A DNA stretch of 16,598 nt from Minisyncoccota bacterium (GTDB taxonomy: Bacteria; Patescibacteriota; Minisyncoccia; Phycocordibacterales; CAIJYI01), in assembly GCA_023229825.1 (NCBI GenBank), contig JALNYN010000025.1, positions 1 to 16,598 of the forward strand, read 5' to 3'. The translations under genes were made by a program, and so were the position numbers. This document shows, one piece after another, positions 1-7,498 of this stretch. The notes beneath the pieces were generated by a model that was given only the letters and a program-made list of their open reading frames with translations, did not search any database and was not told the origin of the DNA. How positions within the stretch are numbered: position 1 is the first letter of the stretch; every line of letters starts with the position of its first letter.

Positions 1-125
1 AGCGGCGGGCTGATGGTAAGGGAGAAGGAATCGGCATCGGCGGCGGAACACGGAATAGAGAATAGAGAATAGAGAATGGAAAATAGAAAAGCCGGAAAGC
101 TCTTTCGATTGAAAAAATGAGTCAT
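1..125 (-). CDS. Secreted/membrane protein, N-terminal fragment (cut by window edge)
   Basis: An open frame begins with ATG at 125 on the minus strand and runs 41 codons off the left edge without a stop. It reads as a signal peptide: an N-terminal stretch with Asn-Arg-Lys (residues 6-8), a hydrophobic core at about residues 10-26, then a CSAADA cleavage region, followed by SFSLTISPP. The mature start (short beta strand ending in a Pro pair) resembles the start of the DUF916-like protein encoded at 560-1741, so a related Ig-fold envelope protein is likely. The hydrophobic core is encoded by a tandem heptamer (53-77). A perfect TATAAT lies 6 nt upstream of the ATG, supporting this start and suggesting a near-leaderless transcript. 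The family cannot be fixed from so little sequence. Confidence 0.72.
   Translation of the reverse strand, partial: MTHFFNRKSFPAFLFSILYSLFSIPCSAADADSFSLTISPP
53..77. repeat. Heptamer tandem repeat (GAATAGA)3
   Basis: Three full copies plus a partial copy of GAATAGA on the plus strand. Read on the minus strand (TCTATTC repeat) it lies inside the signal-peptide core of the partial gene at 1-125. Because 7 is not a multiple of 3, gain or loss of one unit would shift the frame. Confidence 0.9.
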
Positions 126-131
126 GGGGAT

Positions 132-160
132 ATTATAGACCAGAGTTCATCAAGTGGAAA
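132..160 (-). promoter_or_regulatory. Promoter of the left-edge secreted protein gene
   Basis: A perfect -10 box TATAAT is read on the minus strand (137 to 132), 6 nt from the ATG at 125. A weak -35 candidate, TTTCCA (160 to 155, 4 of 6 matches), sits 17 nt upstream. A start site about 7 nt past the -10 would fall at the ATG itself. Confidence 0.55.
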
Positions 161-272
161 GTAAAAAGAGTTATAAAGTTTATCAAGTTTATCAAGTTAT
201 AAAGTATGGACGGACGGGACGAGTATGGGTATGTGGACGACGACGGCATAACTTTACGACGCTCTGCTAACC

Positions 273-357
273 GAAATCGCTACCCAAGGTCTCTCCTTTT
301 CCCGTCGCTCCGCTGTGCTACGCTCCTCCTTAAGAAAAGACCTTGGTCCGCGATTTC
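273..357. repeat. 85-bp imperfect hairpin element (MITE- or ncRNA-like)
   Basis: Outer arms GAAATCGC (273-280) and GCGATTTC (350-357) are exact complements. After a 3-nt bulge on each side, CCAAGGTCT (284-292) pairs exactly with AGACCTTGG (338-346), followed by TTTC/GAAA pairing. The central loop is GC-rich and carries short CGCTCCG/CGCTCC repeats. No ORF lies in it. It could be a non-autonomous repeat or a structured RNA. Confidence 0.6.
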
Positions 358-380
358 TGAATTCCTTACGTGCGACGCGA

Positions 381-415
381 ACGTGGATCCCGGGTCTCGG
401 CCCGGGATGACGAAA
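381..415 (+). repeat. Palindromic element copy a
   Basis: Form ACGTGG...ATGACG. The stem is ATCCCGGG (387-394) with CCCGGGAT (401-408), loop of 6. It is paired with the opposed copy b 22 nt downstream. Confidence 0.85.
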
Positions 416-437
416 TAAAAAAGAACACTATCCTATT

Positions 438-469
438 CGTCATTCCGGACCGCGATCCGGAATCCACGT
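438..469 (-). repeat. Palindromic element copy b
   Basis: Opposite orientation to copy a (CGTCAT...CCACG). The stem is ATTCCGGA (442-449) with TCCGGAAT (456-463), loop of 6. The stem differs from copy a at paired positions, so pairing is kept. Confidence 0.85.
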
Positions 470-490
470 TGTTGTTCGAATACAAACGTT

Positions 491-517
491 CCGGACCGGG
501 TTAAAAACCCGCTCCGG
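491..517. repeat. Small hairpin downstream of the DUF916-like gene
   Basis: CCGGA..GGGTT (491-502) pairs with AACCC..TCCGG (506-517) across a 3-nt loop and a small internal mismatch. It lies 3' of the minus-strand stop at 560 but has no U-tract after it on that strand, so it is a poor classical terminator. Confidence 0.45.
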
Positions 518-559
518 CGACGTCCGTACTTTATAGCTTTGATGAACTTGATAAACTTT

Positions 560-1741
560 TTACTTCTTTAAGTTGATGGTGTAGTGATGCTCATTTCTTA
601 GGTCGATGGTGTCTTGTTTTTTGGGTTGGATGCGGAGCGTAGCTTCCGGGGTTTCGGTTCTTGTTATGGTGCGTACGGATGGGGTTCTGCGCTCAGGCTC
701 TTGTTCGGGGGCGAAATAATTTTGTTGCGGAGGTACGGCAGGCATGGTTCGGCGTACGGGCGGTATCACCTGATTTTGGACCGCGGGCGCATCGGCTCGG
801 AAATCGTGGGGGATCGCGTAGGCTAAACTGCGGCGTTTGCGAAGAGAAAAATCATTGTGCCAATACGTAACGAAAGAAAGGAATATCAGGAGCAGACACG
901 TGAAGATAGTAAGGATCCCTTTCCAAGGTATGAGCCAGAAAAAAACGGTATCCTGAAGAGTTCCGCGAGAACCCGCGCCATATTCGATATTGAGCATGGC
1001 TTTGTATTTTCCGAAACGGCTTCCTGATTTCCATACCGAGGCAAGCTGGCTCGATGCGTTCGGATCGAGAATCTCCTCTTTCTCGTTCACGGGGATCGTG
1101 GCGACTTCCGCACCGTTTTTATTAAAAATACGCACTTCCCCTTTCGGTGAGAGCGGTCGATTGCCGATATTTTTTAGATCGTAGGAGAACATGGCATCTT
1201 TTCCGGAAATAAAAGTTCCGTTCGAGACGAATTTGGAGAGCTCCATCACTTCTTTGGCGTCATCTTCCACTTCAAGATTTATGGCAATGGAAACGCCTTC
1301 TTGTATTCTTTTTTCCGCATCGGCGCGAGTGCCTCCTTCTGCAAAGGTGACGGTTGCGTGATACAAGCCGGGTTTTGCGTGAAGATTGACTTGAATAAGA
1401 AGCGGAAGTTCTATTTTTTCATTCGGCGGGATCGCTAATGTTCCGCGCTTTATCTCAATCCAATTCGCCAAAGAATCGGATGCGTGAGCACTCGATGTAG
1501 ACTGCCATTCCTGCATCCCGAGGACCGGATCCGTGTTGTTTACAAAGGCGTAAATATTGCCGACATGGCTGGAGCTGTTCATCACCCCCACAGTATTTTT
1601 CAGAATATCGCGCGGCTTTGCTTTGAGATCGATAATGAGCGGCGTCACAGAAAAATCGGCTGCAAAAACCGAGTACGGCATGCACGCAAAAAGAACGAGC
1701 AGAACAAAAAACATGGCGATTCGATCAGACACCCATCGCAT
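560..1741 (-). CDS. DUF916-like single-span membrane protein with cytoplasmic tail
   Basis: A 393-residue envelope protein. The signal peptide covers residues 1-27 (hydrophobic core 8-21, SVFAAD cleavage region). A first beta-rich domain (about 29-155, opening FSVTPLIIDLKAKPRD) matches the style of DUF916/NEW3-like Ig-fold domains, and a second Ig-like domain spans about 160-260. A transmembrane helix follows at about 267-294, then a basic, Pro-rich tail (295-393) that should be cytoplasmic. This order (signal, two beta domains, TM, basic tail) is that of the WxL-interacting proteins of Firmicutes, which carry DUF916 plus DUF3324. The gene lies directly downstream of the giant surface protein, but repeats and its own promoter separate the two. 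The ATG has an extended -10 box 8 nt upstream and no Shine-Dalgarno. A role holding or displaying surface protein is inferred from architecture and context. Confidence 0.8.
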   Translation of the reverse strand: MRWVSDRIAMFFVLLVLFACMPYSVFAADFSVTPLIIDLKAKPRDILKNTVGVMNSSSHVGNIYAFVNNTDPVLGMQEWQSTSSAHASDSLANWIEIKRGTLAIPPNEKIELPLLIQVNLHAKPGLYHATVTFAEGGTRADAEKRIQEGVSIAINLEVEDDAKEVMELSKFVSNGTFISGKDAMFSYDLKNIGNRPLSPKGEVRIFNKNGAEVATIPVNEKEEILDPNASSQLASVWKSGSRFGKYKAMLNIEYGAGSRGTLQDTVFFWLIPWKGILTIFTCLLLIFLSFVTYWHNDFSLRKRRSLAYAIPHDFRADAPAVQNQVIPPVRRTMPAVPPQQNYFAPEQEPERRTPSVRTITRTETPEATLRIQPKKQDTIDLRNEHHYTINLKK

Positions 1742-1749
1742 ATGTATTT

Positions 1750-1758
1750 ATTCTACCA
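1750..1758 (-). promoter_or_regulatory. Extended -10 promoter, predicted leaderless
   Basis: TGGTAGAAT on the minus strand is an extended -10 (TGn plus TAGAAT, 5 of 6 matches), ending 8 nt before the ATG at 1741. There is no good -35. The predicted transcription start is within about 2 nt of the start codon. Confidence 0.55.
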
Positions 1759-1838
1759 TACGGAAAGAAAAAGATGGGTGTTAATAAGTCGAAAGTCAAA
1801 AGTCAAAAGTCAAAAGTCTAAAGTCACGGACGGCACGA

Positions 1839-1873
1839 ACGTGGATTCCGGGTCAAAGCCCGGAATGACGAAT
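1839..1873 (+). repeat. Palindromic element copy c
   Basis: ACGTGG...ATGACG form with stem ATTCCGGG/CCCGGAAT around loop TCAAAG. Opposed to copy d. Confidence 0.85.
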
Positions 1874-1893
1874 GAGAAGTAATAAAATTATTT

Positions 1894-1925
1894 CGTCATC
1901 CCGGACCGCGATCCGAGATCCACGT
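1894..1925 (-). repeat. Palindromic element copy d
   Basis: CGTCAT...CCACG form with stem ATCCCGGA/TCCGAGAT around loop CCGCGA. One pair is broken, making it the least perfect copy in the window. Confidence 0.8.
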
Positions 1926-1981
1926 CCGTCTCGTATCCGTCCGTCGTGACTTTCGACTTTTAACTTTTTACTTTCGACTCG

Positions 1982-4900
1982 TTAAAAGACCGGCACTACG
2001 GTATATAACAGAGCGGTTGAATAGTTGCCCGGAGGCTGGATGCCGGTTACTTTTGTTTGATACACGATGTCGATGGATTCGTTGATCACGGGAACAGAAC
2101 TGAAAGCGATCTCCTCATGTACGATGTTCGATAATTTTGCGAAATTGCCATCGATCGTAAAGCGCGTCGAACCGCCGGAGAGAATATCGTCGCCTGCGTG
2201 ATACCCGAAACATCCGGAAGCGAGAGCGATGCATCCGACCGACCAGAGCGAGGGCACGGCATTCGTTCCGGTAACCGGTTCGATGATATCGTTATTGTCC
2301 GAGATAAGATCGGAAAGCGCGCGCACGAATATCTGATATCCCTCCGTCGCGTTCGTCGACAAAGTGAATCTTTGAGCTGCGGTAACGTTCTCGCTCAAAG
2401 GCAGCGGTCCGAAAGGCAGAGATGTGGCGCTCGTAGAGATCGTAGTGACCGTTCCTTCCGTGTTCGTTCCCTCGGGAAGCCCTGCAACGCTGAAAGAAAG
2501 CTGCGCACCTTCCGTTGCCAAGCTAGGGTAACTCTTGCCAGTATCCTTGGGGACAGGAAAACCGCTCACGGTATCGAGCAGACGGAAATAATAGGTTCGG
2601 TTGGCTCGCGCACCCGCGTGGCGAATGGTAAATTCGTATTCCGTCGTCGCCGACGAGGTCTGTGTGAAAGTGCTGGGAGTAGAAGGTGTTTCGTTGTGGG
2701 TACCGCAACCGGCTCCGACACCGCCGGAACAGGCACCGACGCCGGTAAGTTTTTTTGAAGATATAACGGCGTTGTCTGCTCCCGCGCCGTCCGCAAAACA
2801 CCACAGTGAATTTTCAGTACACGTGCCTTGGTCGACGACATCAACCACTCCTTTGGAAAAATCCGAGTACTCCGAGAACTGAAGTTTGAATTTGACGTTG
2901 GACCCTGCGACGGCTGCCGTTTCTTTTACCGCCACGCGAAGCTTGATCGAATTGTTATACGCAATATCGGAAGGTGAAACTTCTTCGTTCCCGAGAGAAA
3001 CCGACGGGGTTTCGCTTCCTTCATCGTCGAACCATTGCCAATTTTCGGTCTTAGGTCGGAAACCGGCAGTTCGTATCGTCGGATAATACGCGCGCGAAGT
3101 AATGACGGCAGCGGTAGTGGACGCCATGCGGAAACAATAATCGCTCATTGCGTCCGCGCCGTTGTTCTGCAGGATCCAATCGTACTCGATCTCTTCGCCG
3201 ATCGAAACAAGATACGGATTTGACACACTTACTCCGCCGGATTCTTCATACGTTCCGGTACGATCGGAACCGCTTATCAAGAGGTCGCCCGCCGTCGGAG
3301 GGTTGGCCGCCGACAGAGCGGTGCCGGAAACAGGCGTCGCATTCACTCCGCGCCAAGCCGTCGCGCTTCCGGGCGCGCCGATGTTTGCCCAGCTCCCCTC
3401 TCCAAGCGCGCTGCAGGTGGTAACTTGTTTTCCGTACTGCAATCGAAAACTTTGCGATAGCGCCGGAGCATTTACGGTGGTTGAGAGAAGCGTCATGCGG
3501 AGGCGCAATTTCTCGCTGACGGCGAGCGGCTCAGTGGCGGCGGTGATATTGGTGATCTCCCCAAGCCCCGCCCACGGAAGCGCCGGTTTGAGCGCATCGT
3601 TATCCTGATAAAATCTGAAATAATTTTGGGTGAATGTCGGCATGGGCGTCGTCGTAATTTCCGGTACGACAGAATAGCTTTCAAGCGGAGTGTTGTCCGA
3701 CTTTACCGCGCGAAAACAATATTTAGTATTTCCGGTCGCCCCGTTGTCATACAGCGCAAAATCCCATTTTCCGTCCTGATCCACAGGAACGGCAGCGATG
3801 GAATTGGTAAAATTATTCGCTTCTTCGTACGTTTGGTTCACGATCGTATGTCCCGCGTGCGGATTTCCTGCAACAGGCGGGTCGTTCGCGTTGTTCGTAA
3901 GCGCGGCACCGTCGGCGGGAGTATTGTTTTTAAAAGAGATCGCAGTCGCGGATGTCACATCGACATAATTCTCGCCGACAAAATCGGTATCGCACGTATC
4001 GGCGGTGCTCGAAAATTGTAGTTTGAAATTTTCTTCGCCGGTATCGAGCCGACCGCCCGTGTCGCCGTTCACATGGATCGTCATACGCAAACGGAACGCA
4101 TCGCCGGTGTTTGCCAGCGTCGCGCCCGTATCGCCGGCTGCGAGCGCCGCACCAACATTGGTCGTGTCGACATTTGCGAACAAGCGGTACGCCGACTGCT
4201 GAAACGTAAGCGGAATCTTCCATGCGACGTAGTCATGCGTGAAAGTATTTTCATTTACTAACACGCTCCGCCCAATTTGAAATCCGTTATTAGTTCCAAG
4301 AAAATTTTGTATCGCATCGATTAGCGTTACGACGACATTTGTAAACGGCCTTGTTTCTTCTCCCGAGTCTGTCTTGGCTTTCATTACTCCCACCTGAGCG
4401 GTGCCGCCAGATCGCTTTTTCACCCAAACAAAATCAGGGTTGAATCCGACAGTGTTTATATTTGTGTTGTCGGTATTGTTTCCAAGATAGGAATTGACGG
4501 TCATGTTCGGACCCGACTTGAAAGCAAAATAATAGTAGAACTGATTAATGGGAGCTCCCGCATTGATCACCGTATTATTTCCAAGCGTAAAACCATTTGC
4601 ATCAAGAGAGGTAATGGAACCCGTGATAGCGGCTGAGACAGAGAAAGTATCGGTGATATCGCCGACCATCGTTGATGTTCGGAAAACGCCATAGTTCACT
4701 CCGTTGCGCTTTATCACCAACAGGTCGGGCTGAAAAGGAAGAGTCCTAACCGTTAATGGATTGACATTATGTGAAAGATACGCTCCGATCGCAAAGTCCG
4801 CCGCTCCGCTGTTCGTATCCGGCCGCCATGCGTTACCGTACGCCACCCAATGATACGTATCATTGAGTGTGTTCACCTGCGCCGCTGTCCCAAGATCAAA

Positions 4901-6256
4901 CCCCGTCGCCGTGAGAGCGGTAATTCCTGCGGTGAAGTTTGCCGTTGCAACTCCAAAATAGGCGGTGCTGTTTCCCGGCATGAGTCTGGTTCGGAAAACG
5001 GCATGCTGATACGTTGCGGCTCCGTTTCTTCTCTGTATCGTTACCAGGTCGGGAGGAAATGGAACAGTAATACTTGTTACTCCTCCCGTTCCCGTATAAG
5101 ACCCTTCCGCCATTCGAAACGTGCCGCTTGCCGACGACTGCGGTGCTCCTCCGAAAGCGGCATAATAATGATTTACGGCAGCGTTTGATCCGGTGCCCAC
5201 CTGAAAACCTCCGCCGGGAAGCAAACTTTGAATATAATTGACGGCACGCAAAGCATCGGTAAACAAAAAAGATCCGTCGCCTCCCGACTCTCGGGAATTG
5301 TAGACGGCCGCCGTATTCGCGGCACTTTTATTGAACACAAAATCCGGCTGAAAGGTTAACCCGGCATCGACGGCGGAATTTATGTTTCTATTGTCGGCAC
5401 CATTTCCGGCGTATGTCCCTACATCCATTGCCCCGGCAACCTGTTTGAAAGCGAAAAAATAATACGTATCGCCGTTTCTGTTTACCGTGGTATTGTTCCC
5501 TACGGTAAAACTCCCATTGGCATTCAACGTCTGTATCATTGTGCCGCCGGTATCCTGAGCGGTCGCAGAGAAATAGCTGGTAACATTCCCCGCCATCGCA
5601 GAACTTTTCCATACCCCGAGAGAGTTTGCGTTTCTTTTGACGGCCACGAGATCGGGTTGAAAGCCGGTGGAAATTGATTGAGCGCCGCCGTTCCCTCCAT
5701 AAGTCCCAACGCAAAAAGTTCCGCTCGAAGTGCAATCCGAGCCCCCGAAAGCTATCCATGAATAATACGTGTTTAATGTTCCCGTGTCGGCATTGGTGCC
5801 GACAGTAAACCCATCTGAGTCGAACGATTGTATGGCATTGGTACTTATATTTGCTGATGAATTCGTCAGATAAGCCGTTTCCTCTCCGGGCATCGATGAA
5901 TTTTTCCAAATAATGCCTCCTCCCGCCGTACTGTTATCTTTCATCAGGACCAGATCGGGGGAAAAGCCCAGTCCCGTTACTGCACGATTGTCGGTATTAT
6001 TTCCTATATAATATCCGGTTTGAATGGAAAACGTGGCTGCGTTTGCCCGCTCGATTCTCGGCTTTAAGAGATCGCTTAAACCTTTATCGATCACGTTCCC
6101 ATCTTTCATCGCCCAGTACATGGGATCAATAATGTTTCGTTCTGAAATTTTTTCCACGAGATATTGAGGCGGAAAACCGACAAGAAAAAAAGCCAGGGCA
6201 AGCAGTCCCGCCGTCAGGGGCCTCCATAATTTTTTAATGGTTCGTATTCGCCACAT
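1982..6256 (-). CDS. Giant repeat-built surface protein (1424 aa)
   Basis: The N-terminus has a basic start and a hydrophobic helix (about 12-29), so it is exported and possibly anchored there. Six tandem copies of a roughly 98-residue beta domain follow (about 76-174, 181-275, 276-373, 379-477, 486-583, 584-683). Each opens with a G.Y.GN....I..GF.PD.V..K pattern and ends near a YY..AF or Y.WVA strand, resembling phage-tail/adhesin-like modules (DUF7483-like, from memory). Then come three larger repeats (about 684-1240) sharing LRLRM or FKLQF strands, an E..N/ES bend and a YCFR or YYFR strand. The tail (about 1245-1424) is a separate beta domain closing with PPGNYSTALLYTVVPVF. The gene starts inside the serine hydrolase gene (23-nt overlap), so the two are probably co-transcribed and translationally coupled. 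The likely role is surface layer or adhesion. No catalytic motif is visible. Confidence 0.85.
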   Translation of the reverse strand: MWRIRTIKKLWRPLTAGLLALAFFLVGFPPQYLVEKISERNIIDPMYWAMKDGNVIDKGLSDLLKPRIERANAATFSIQTGYYIGNNTDNRAVTGLGFSPDLVLMKDNSTAGGGIIWKNSSMPGEETAYLTNSSANISTNAIQSFDSDGFTVGTNADTGTLNTYYSWIAFGGSDCTSSGTFCVGTYGGNGGAQSISTGFQPDLVAVKRNANSLGVWKSSAMAGNVTSYFSATAQDTGGTMIQTLNANGSFTVGNNTTVNRNGDTYYFFAFKQVAGAMDVGTYAGNGADNRNINSAVDAGLTFQPDFVFNKSAANTAAVYNSRESGGDGSFLFTDALRAVNYIQSLLPGGGFQVGTGSNAAVNHYYAAFGGAPQSSASGTFRMAEGSYTGTGGVTSITVPFPPDLVTIQRRNGAATYQHAVFRTRLMPGNSTAYFGVATANFTAGITALTATGFDLGTAAQVNTLNDTYHWVAYGNAWRPDTNSGAADFAIGAYLSHNVNPLTVRTLPFQPDLLVIKRNGVNYGVFRTSTMVGDITDTFSVSAAITGSITSLDANGFTLGNNTVINAGAPINQFYYYFAFKSGPNMTVNSYLGNNTDNTNINTVGFNPDFVWVKKRSGGTAQVGVMKAKTDSGEETRPFTNVVVTLIDAIQNFLGTNNGFQIGRSVLVNENTFTHDYVAWKIPLTFQQSAYRLFANVDTTNVGAALAAGDTGATLANTGDAFRLRMTIHVNGDTGGRLDTGEENFKLQFSSTADTCDTDFVGENYVDVTSATAISFKNNTPADGAALTNNANDPPVAGNPHAGHTIVNQTYEEANNFTNSIAAVPVDQDGKWDFALYDNGATGNTKYCFRAVKSDNTPLESYSVVPEITTTPMPTFTQNYFRFYQDNDALKPALPWAGLGEITNITAATEPLAVSEKLRLRMTLLSTTVNAPALSQSFRLQYGKQVTTCSALGEGSWANIGAPGSATAWRGVNATPVSGTALSAANPPTAGDLLISGSDRTGTYEESGGVSVSNPYLVSIGEEIEYDWILQNNGADAMSDYCFRMASTTAAVITSRAYYPTIRTAGFRPKTENWQWFDDEGSETPSVSLGNEEVSPSDIAYNNSIKLRVAVKETAAVAGSNVKFKLQFSEYSDFSKGVVDVVDQGTCTENSLWCFADGAGADNAVISSKKLTGVGACSGGVGAGCGTHNETPSTPSTFTQTSSATTEYEFTIRHAGARANRTYYFRLLDTVSGFPVPKDTGKSYPSLATEGAQLSFSVAGLPEGTNTEGTVTTISTSATSLPFGPLPLSENVTAAQRFTLSTNATEGYQIFVRALSDLISDNNDIIEPVTGTNAVPSLWSVGCIALASGCFGYHAGDDILSGGSTRFTIDGNFAKLSNIVHEEIAFSSVPVINESIDIVYQTKVTGIQPPGNYSTALLYTVVPVF

Positions 6257-7205
6257 ACTTATAAACGGCCGATGATATTTCTTTCATGGCCTCTTTCGCT
6301 TTTTCCCTTCCTCCGCCGTCTTTTATTTGCACCATGACCGTGATCAAATACGGGCGGTTTGACGCATAGGCGATTCCCGAATCGAGATACGTTACGGTGG
6401 GATCATGCTCGCCGATCTTGTGCGCGAACGGCACCCCGACGGGAACCCCGCTTCCCAAAAATTCGTTGAATTTTGTGCCGGAGAGCCACTCGAGAAGCAT
6501 TGAAGAATATTCTCTGTTCAAAAAACTGGAGCTGTAGAGCGTGCGGAACACGCGCGAGTATTCCTTTGCCGTGATGTTGTATTCTTTATCGTACATTTCT
6601 TCCATGCCGAGCGCTTCAAGCATTTTTTCAAAATCCTCGCCTTCGAGATTTCTTATGAGTATTCTGTGCGCCGTATCGTCGGAATTCAAAATGAGTTCTT
6701 TCAAAAGCTCCTCGATCGTGAGCCGCGTGCCCGCCGGTTTTTTATAGAGCGTGCCGAATGCATCATTCCGGTCTTCGTACATAAGTACCAGCTCATTCGT
6801 AAGTTTCCATTCTTTCCGTTCCACCTTTTTCATCACGGCGAGCGCGGTCGGCATTTTGGAAAGCGAAGCCGGCCAAAAACGCGCTTCCTGATTGATGGAA
6901 ACATTCGCGCCGGTATTCAGAAATTCAAAATATAATCCGACGCGGTTGCCATCTTTTTCGTATTTCGCCGTGATCTCTTTCAGTTCTTTCCTGAGCGGTT
7001 CGATGGTACTGAAATAATGTTCCTGTCCGATAAAACTCCGCGACGGATCGACGAGCGGATACGGATTCACGAATGGCCGGATCGCGTCCTTGCGGTTTTG
7101 ATACAAAAAATAACCCAAGGTAATAATATTGAGCGCGACAAGAAATGCGATAAATATCGCCAGATATCCGGTCTTTTTATTTTTGGGATCGTGAAATAAA
7201 TTCAT
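6234..7205 (-). CDS. Membrane-anchored class A beta-lactamase-fold serine hydrolase
   Basis: A 323-residue protein. A short cytoplasmic N-terminus is followed by a TM helix (about 13-35) and an extracellular domain with the penicillin-binding/beta-lactamase signature order: SxxK as ASLSK (Ser114, Lys117), NSDD (174-177) in place of SDN, and HKIG (262-265) in place of KTG. This is the Beta-lactamase2/class A fold. Peptidoglycan peptide processing (D,D-carboxypeptidase-like) is more likely than antibiotic resistance, because I see no clear omega-loop ExxLN motif. An in-frame TTG at 7244 would extend the protein by 13 residues, but it lies upstream of the -10 box (7233-7238), so the ATG at 7205 is preferred. 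The 3' end overlaps the giant surface protein gene. Confidence 0.85.
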   Translation of the reverse strand: MNLFHDPKNKKTGYLAIFIAFLVALNIITLGYFLYQNRKDAIRPFVNPYPLVDPSRSFIGQEHYFSTIEPLRKELKEITAKYEKDGNRVGLYFEFLNTGANVSINQEARFWPASLSKMPTALAVMKKVERKEWKLTNELVLMYEDRNDAFGTLYKKPAGTRLTIEELLKELILNSDDTAHRILIRNLEGEDFEKMLEALGMEEMYDKEYNITAKEYSRVFRTLYSSSFLNREYSSMLLEWLSGTKFNEFLGSGVPVGVPFAHKIGEHDPTVTYLDSGIAYASNRPYLITVMVQIKDGGGREKAKEAMKEISSAVYKYVANTNH

Positions 7206-7232
7206 GCAAGAAAAAACTGCAGCAATGTTTTT

Positions 7233-7238
7233 ATTATA
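7233..7238 (-). promoter_or_regulatory. -10 box of the serine hydrolase/surface protein operon
   Basis: A perfect TATAAT on the minus strand lies 27 nt from the ATG at 7205, giving a predicted leader of about 20 nt. The -35 region (about 7256-7261) is only T-rich. There is no Shine-Dalgarno in the leader. Confidence 0.5.
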
Positions 7239-7307
7239 CAGCAAAAAGCCAAAGAAAAAAGGAGGTCCGCACTAGTCCGTAAAGTCGAAAGTCACGACGA
7301 CGATACT

Positions 7308-7340
7308 ACGTGGATCCCGGATCGCGGTCCGGGATGACGA
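7308..7340 (+). repeat. Palindromic element copy e
   Basis: ACGTGG...ATGACG form, stem ATCCCGGA/TCCGGGAT around loop TCGCGG. Opposed to copy f, which begins 24 nt downstream. Confidence 0.85.
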
Positions 7341-7364
7341 TTAATAATTTTACTGCTTCTCATT

Positions 7365-7394
7365 CGTCATTCCGGGCTTGACCCGGAATCCACG
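7365..7394 (-). repeat. Palindromic element copy f
   Basis: CGTCAT...CCACG form, stem ATTCCGGG/CCCGGAAT around a 5-nt loop CTTGA. Confidence 0.85.
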
Positions 7395-7498
7395 CCAGTA
7401 TTTATCCACGGGTCCATTCTTCGCCAAAGTCTACGGCACAGCAAAGCGTCCGTTGTTCGGACTTTATAACTTGATGAACTTTTTACTTGATGAACTAC

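Larger units (their letters stand above)
158..566. repeat. Composite inverted-repeat module 1
   Basis: The space between the left-edge gene and the stop of the DUF916-like gene is one nested inverted-repeat structure. The left arm (158-207) is rich in AAAGTTTATCAAG and TTATAAAGTA motifs and ends in GGACGGACG. The right arm (520-566) is its imperfect reverse complement (CGTCCGTACTTTATAG, then TTGATAAACTTTTTACTTC). Between them lie an 85-bp hairpin (273-357), two opposed palindromic elements (381-415, 438-469) and a small hairpin (491-517). I see no credible coding sequence in this interval. Confidence 0.6.
1788..1978. repeat. Composite inverted-repeat module 2
   Basis: The space between the giant surface protein and the DUF916-like gene is a 191-bp inverted repeat. 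The left arm (from 1788) is GTCGAAAGTCAAAAGTC with further AAAGTC units, then CACGGACGG and ACGTGG. The right arm (to 1978) reads CCACGTCCG, CCGTCCGTCGTGACTTTCG, then CTTTTAAC and CTTTCGAC. The reverse complement of the right arm matches the left closely over about 58 bp. Palindromic copies c and d form the centre. The right end lies 4 nt from the stop codon at 1982. There is no coding potential. Confidence 0.65.
7275..7498. repeat. Intergenic repeat block 3
   Basis: The space between the propeller gene stop (7499) and the serine hydrolase promoter. It starts with GTCCGTAAAGTCGAAAGTC, holds palindromic copies e and f, and ends with two direct copies of ACTTGATGAACT (7469-7480, 7485-7496) abutting the stop codon. 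Arm complementarity is weaker than in modules 1 and 2 (mainly GTCCGTAAAGTC against CGGACTTTA), but the layout is the same. No gene is seen here. Confidence 0.5.

Noticed and set aside
206..418. 70-codon plus-strand open frame
   Set aside because: It is made of the module arm, the 85-bp hairpin and palindromic copy a, with Arg/Leu-rich composition. No start context or protein-like pattern.
381..469. Repeats in the 30-nt size range suggesting a CRISPR array
   Set aside because: Copies are opposed rather than direct, spacing is irregular, they are spread across the window, and no cas gene is present.
491..517. Rho-independent terminator after the DUF916-like gene
   Set aside because: A stable hairpin, but no U-tract follows on the minus strand. 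Listed as a hairpin instead.
7261..7266. GGAGGT on the plus strand, a perfect Shine-Dalgarno
   Set aside because: No start codon follows within 5-15 nt on that strand, and the sequence continues into a repeat block.
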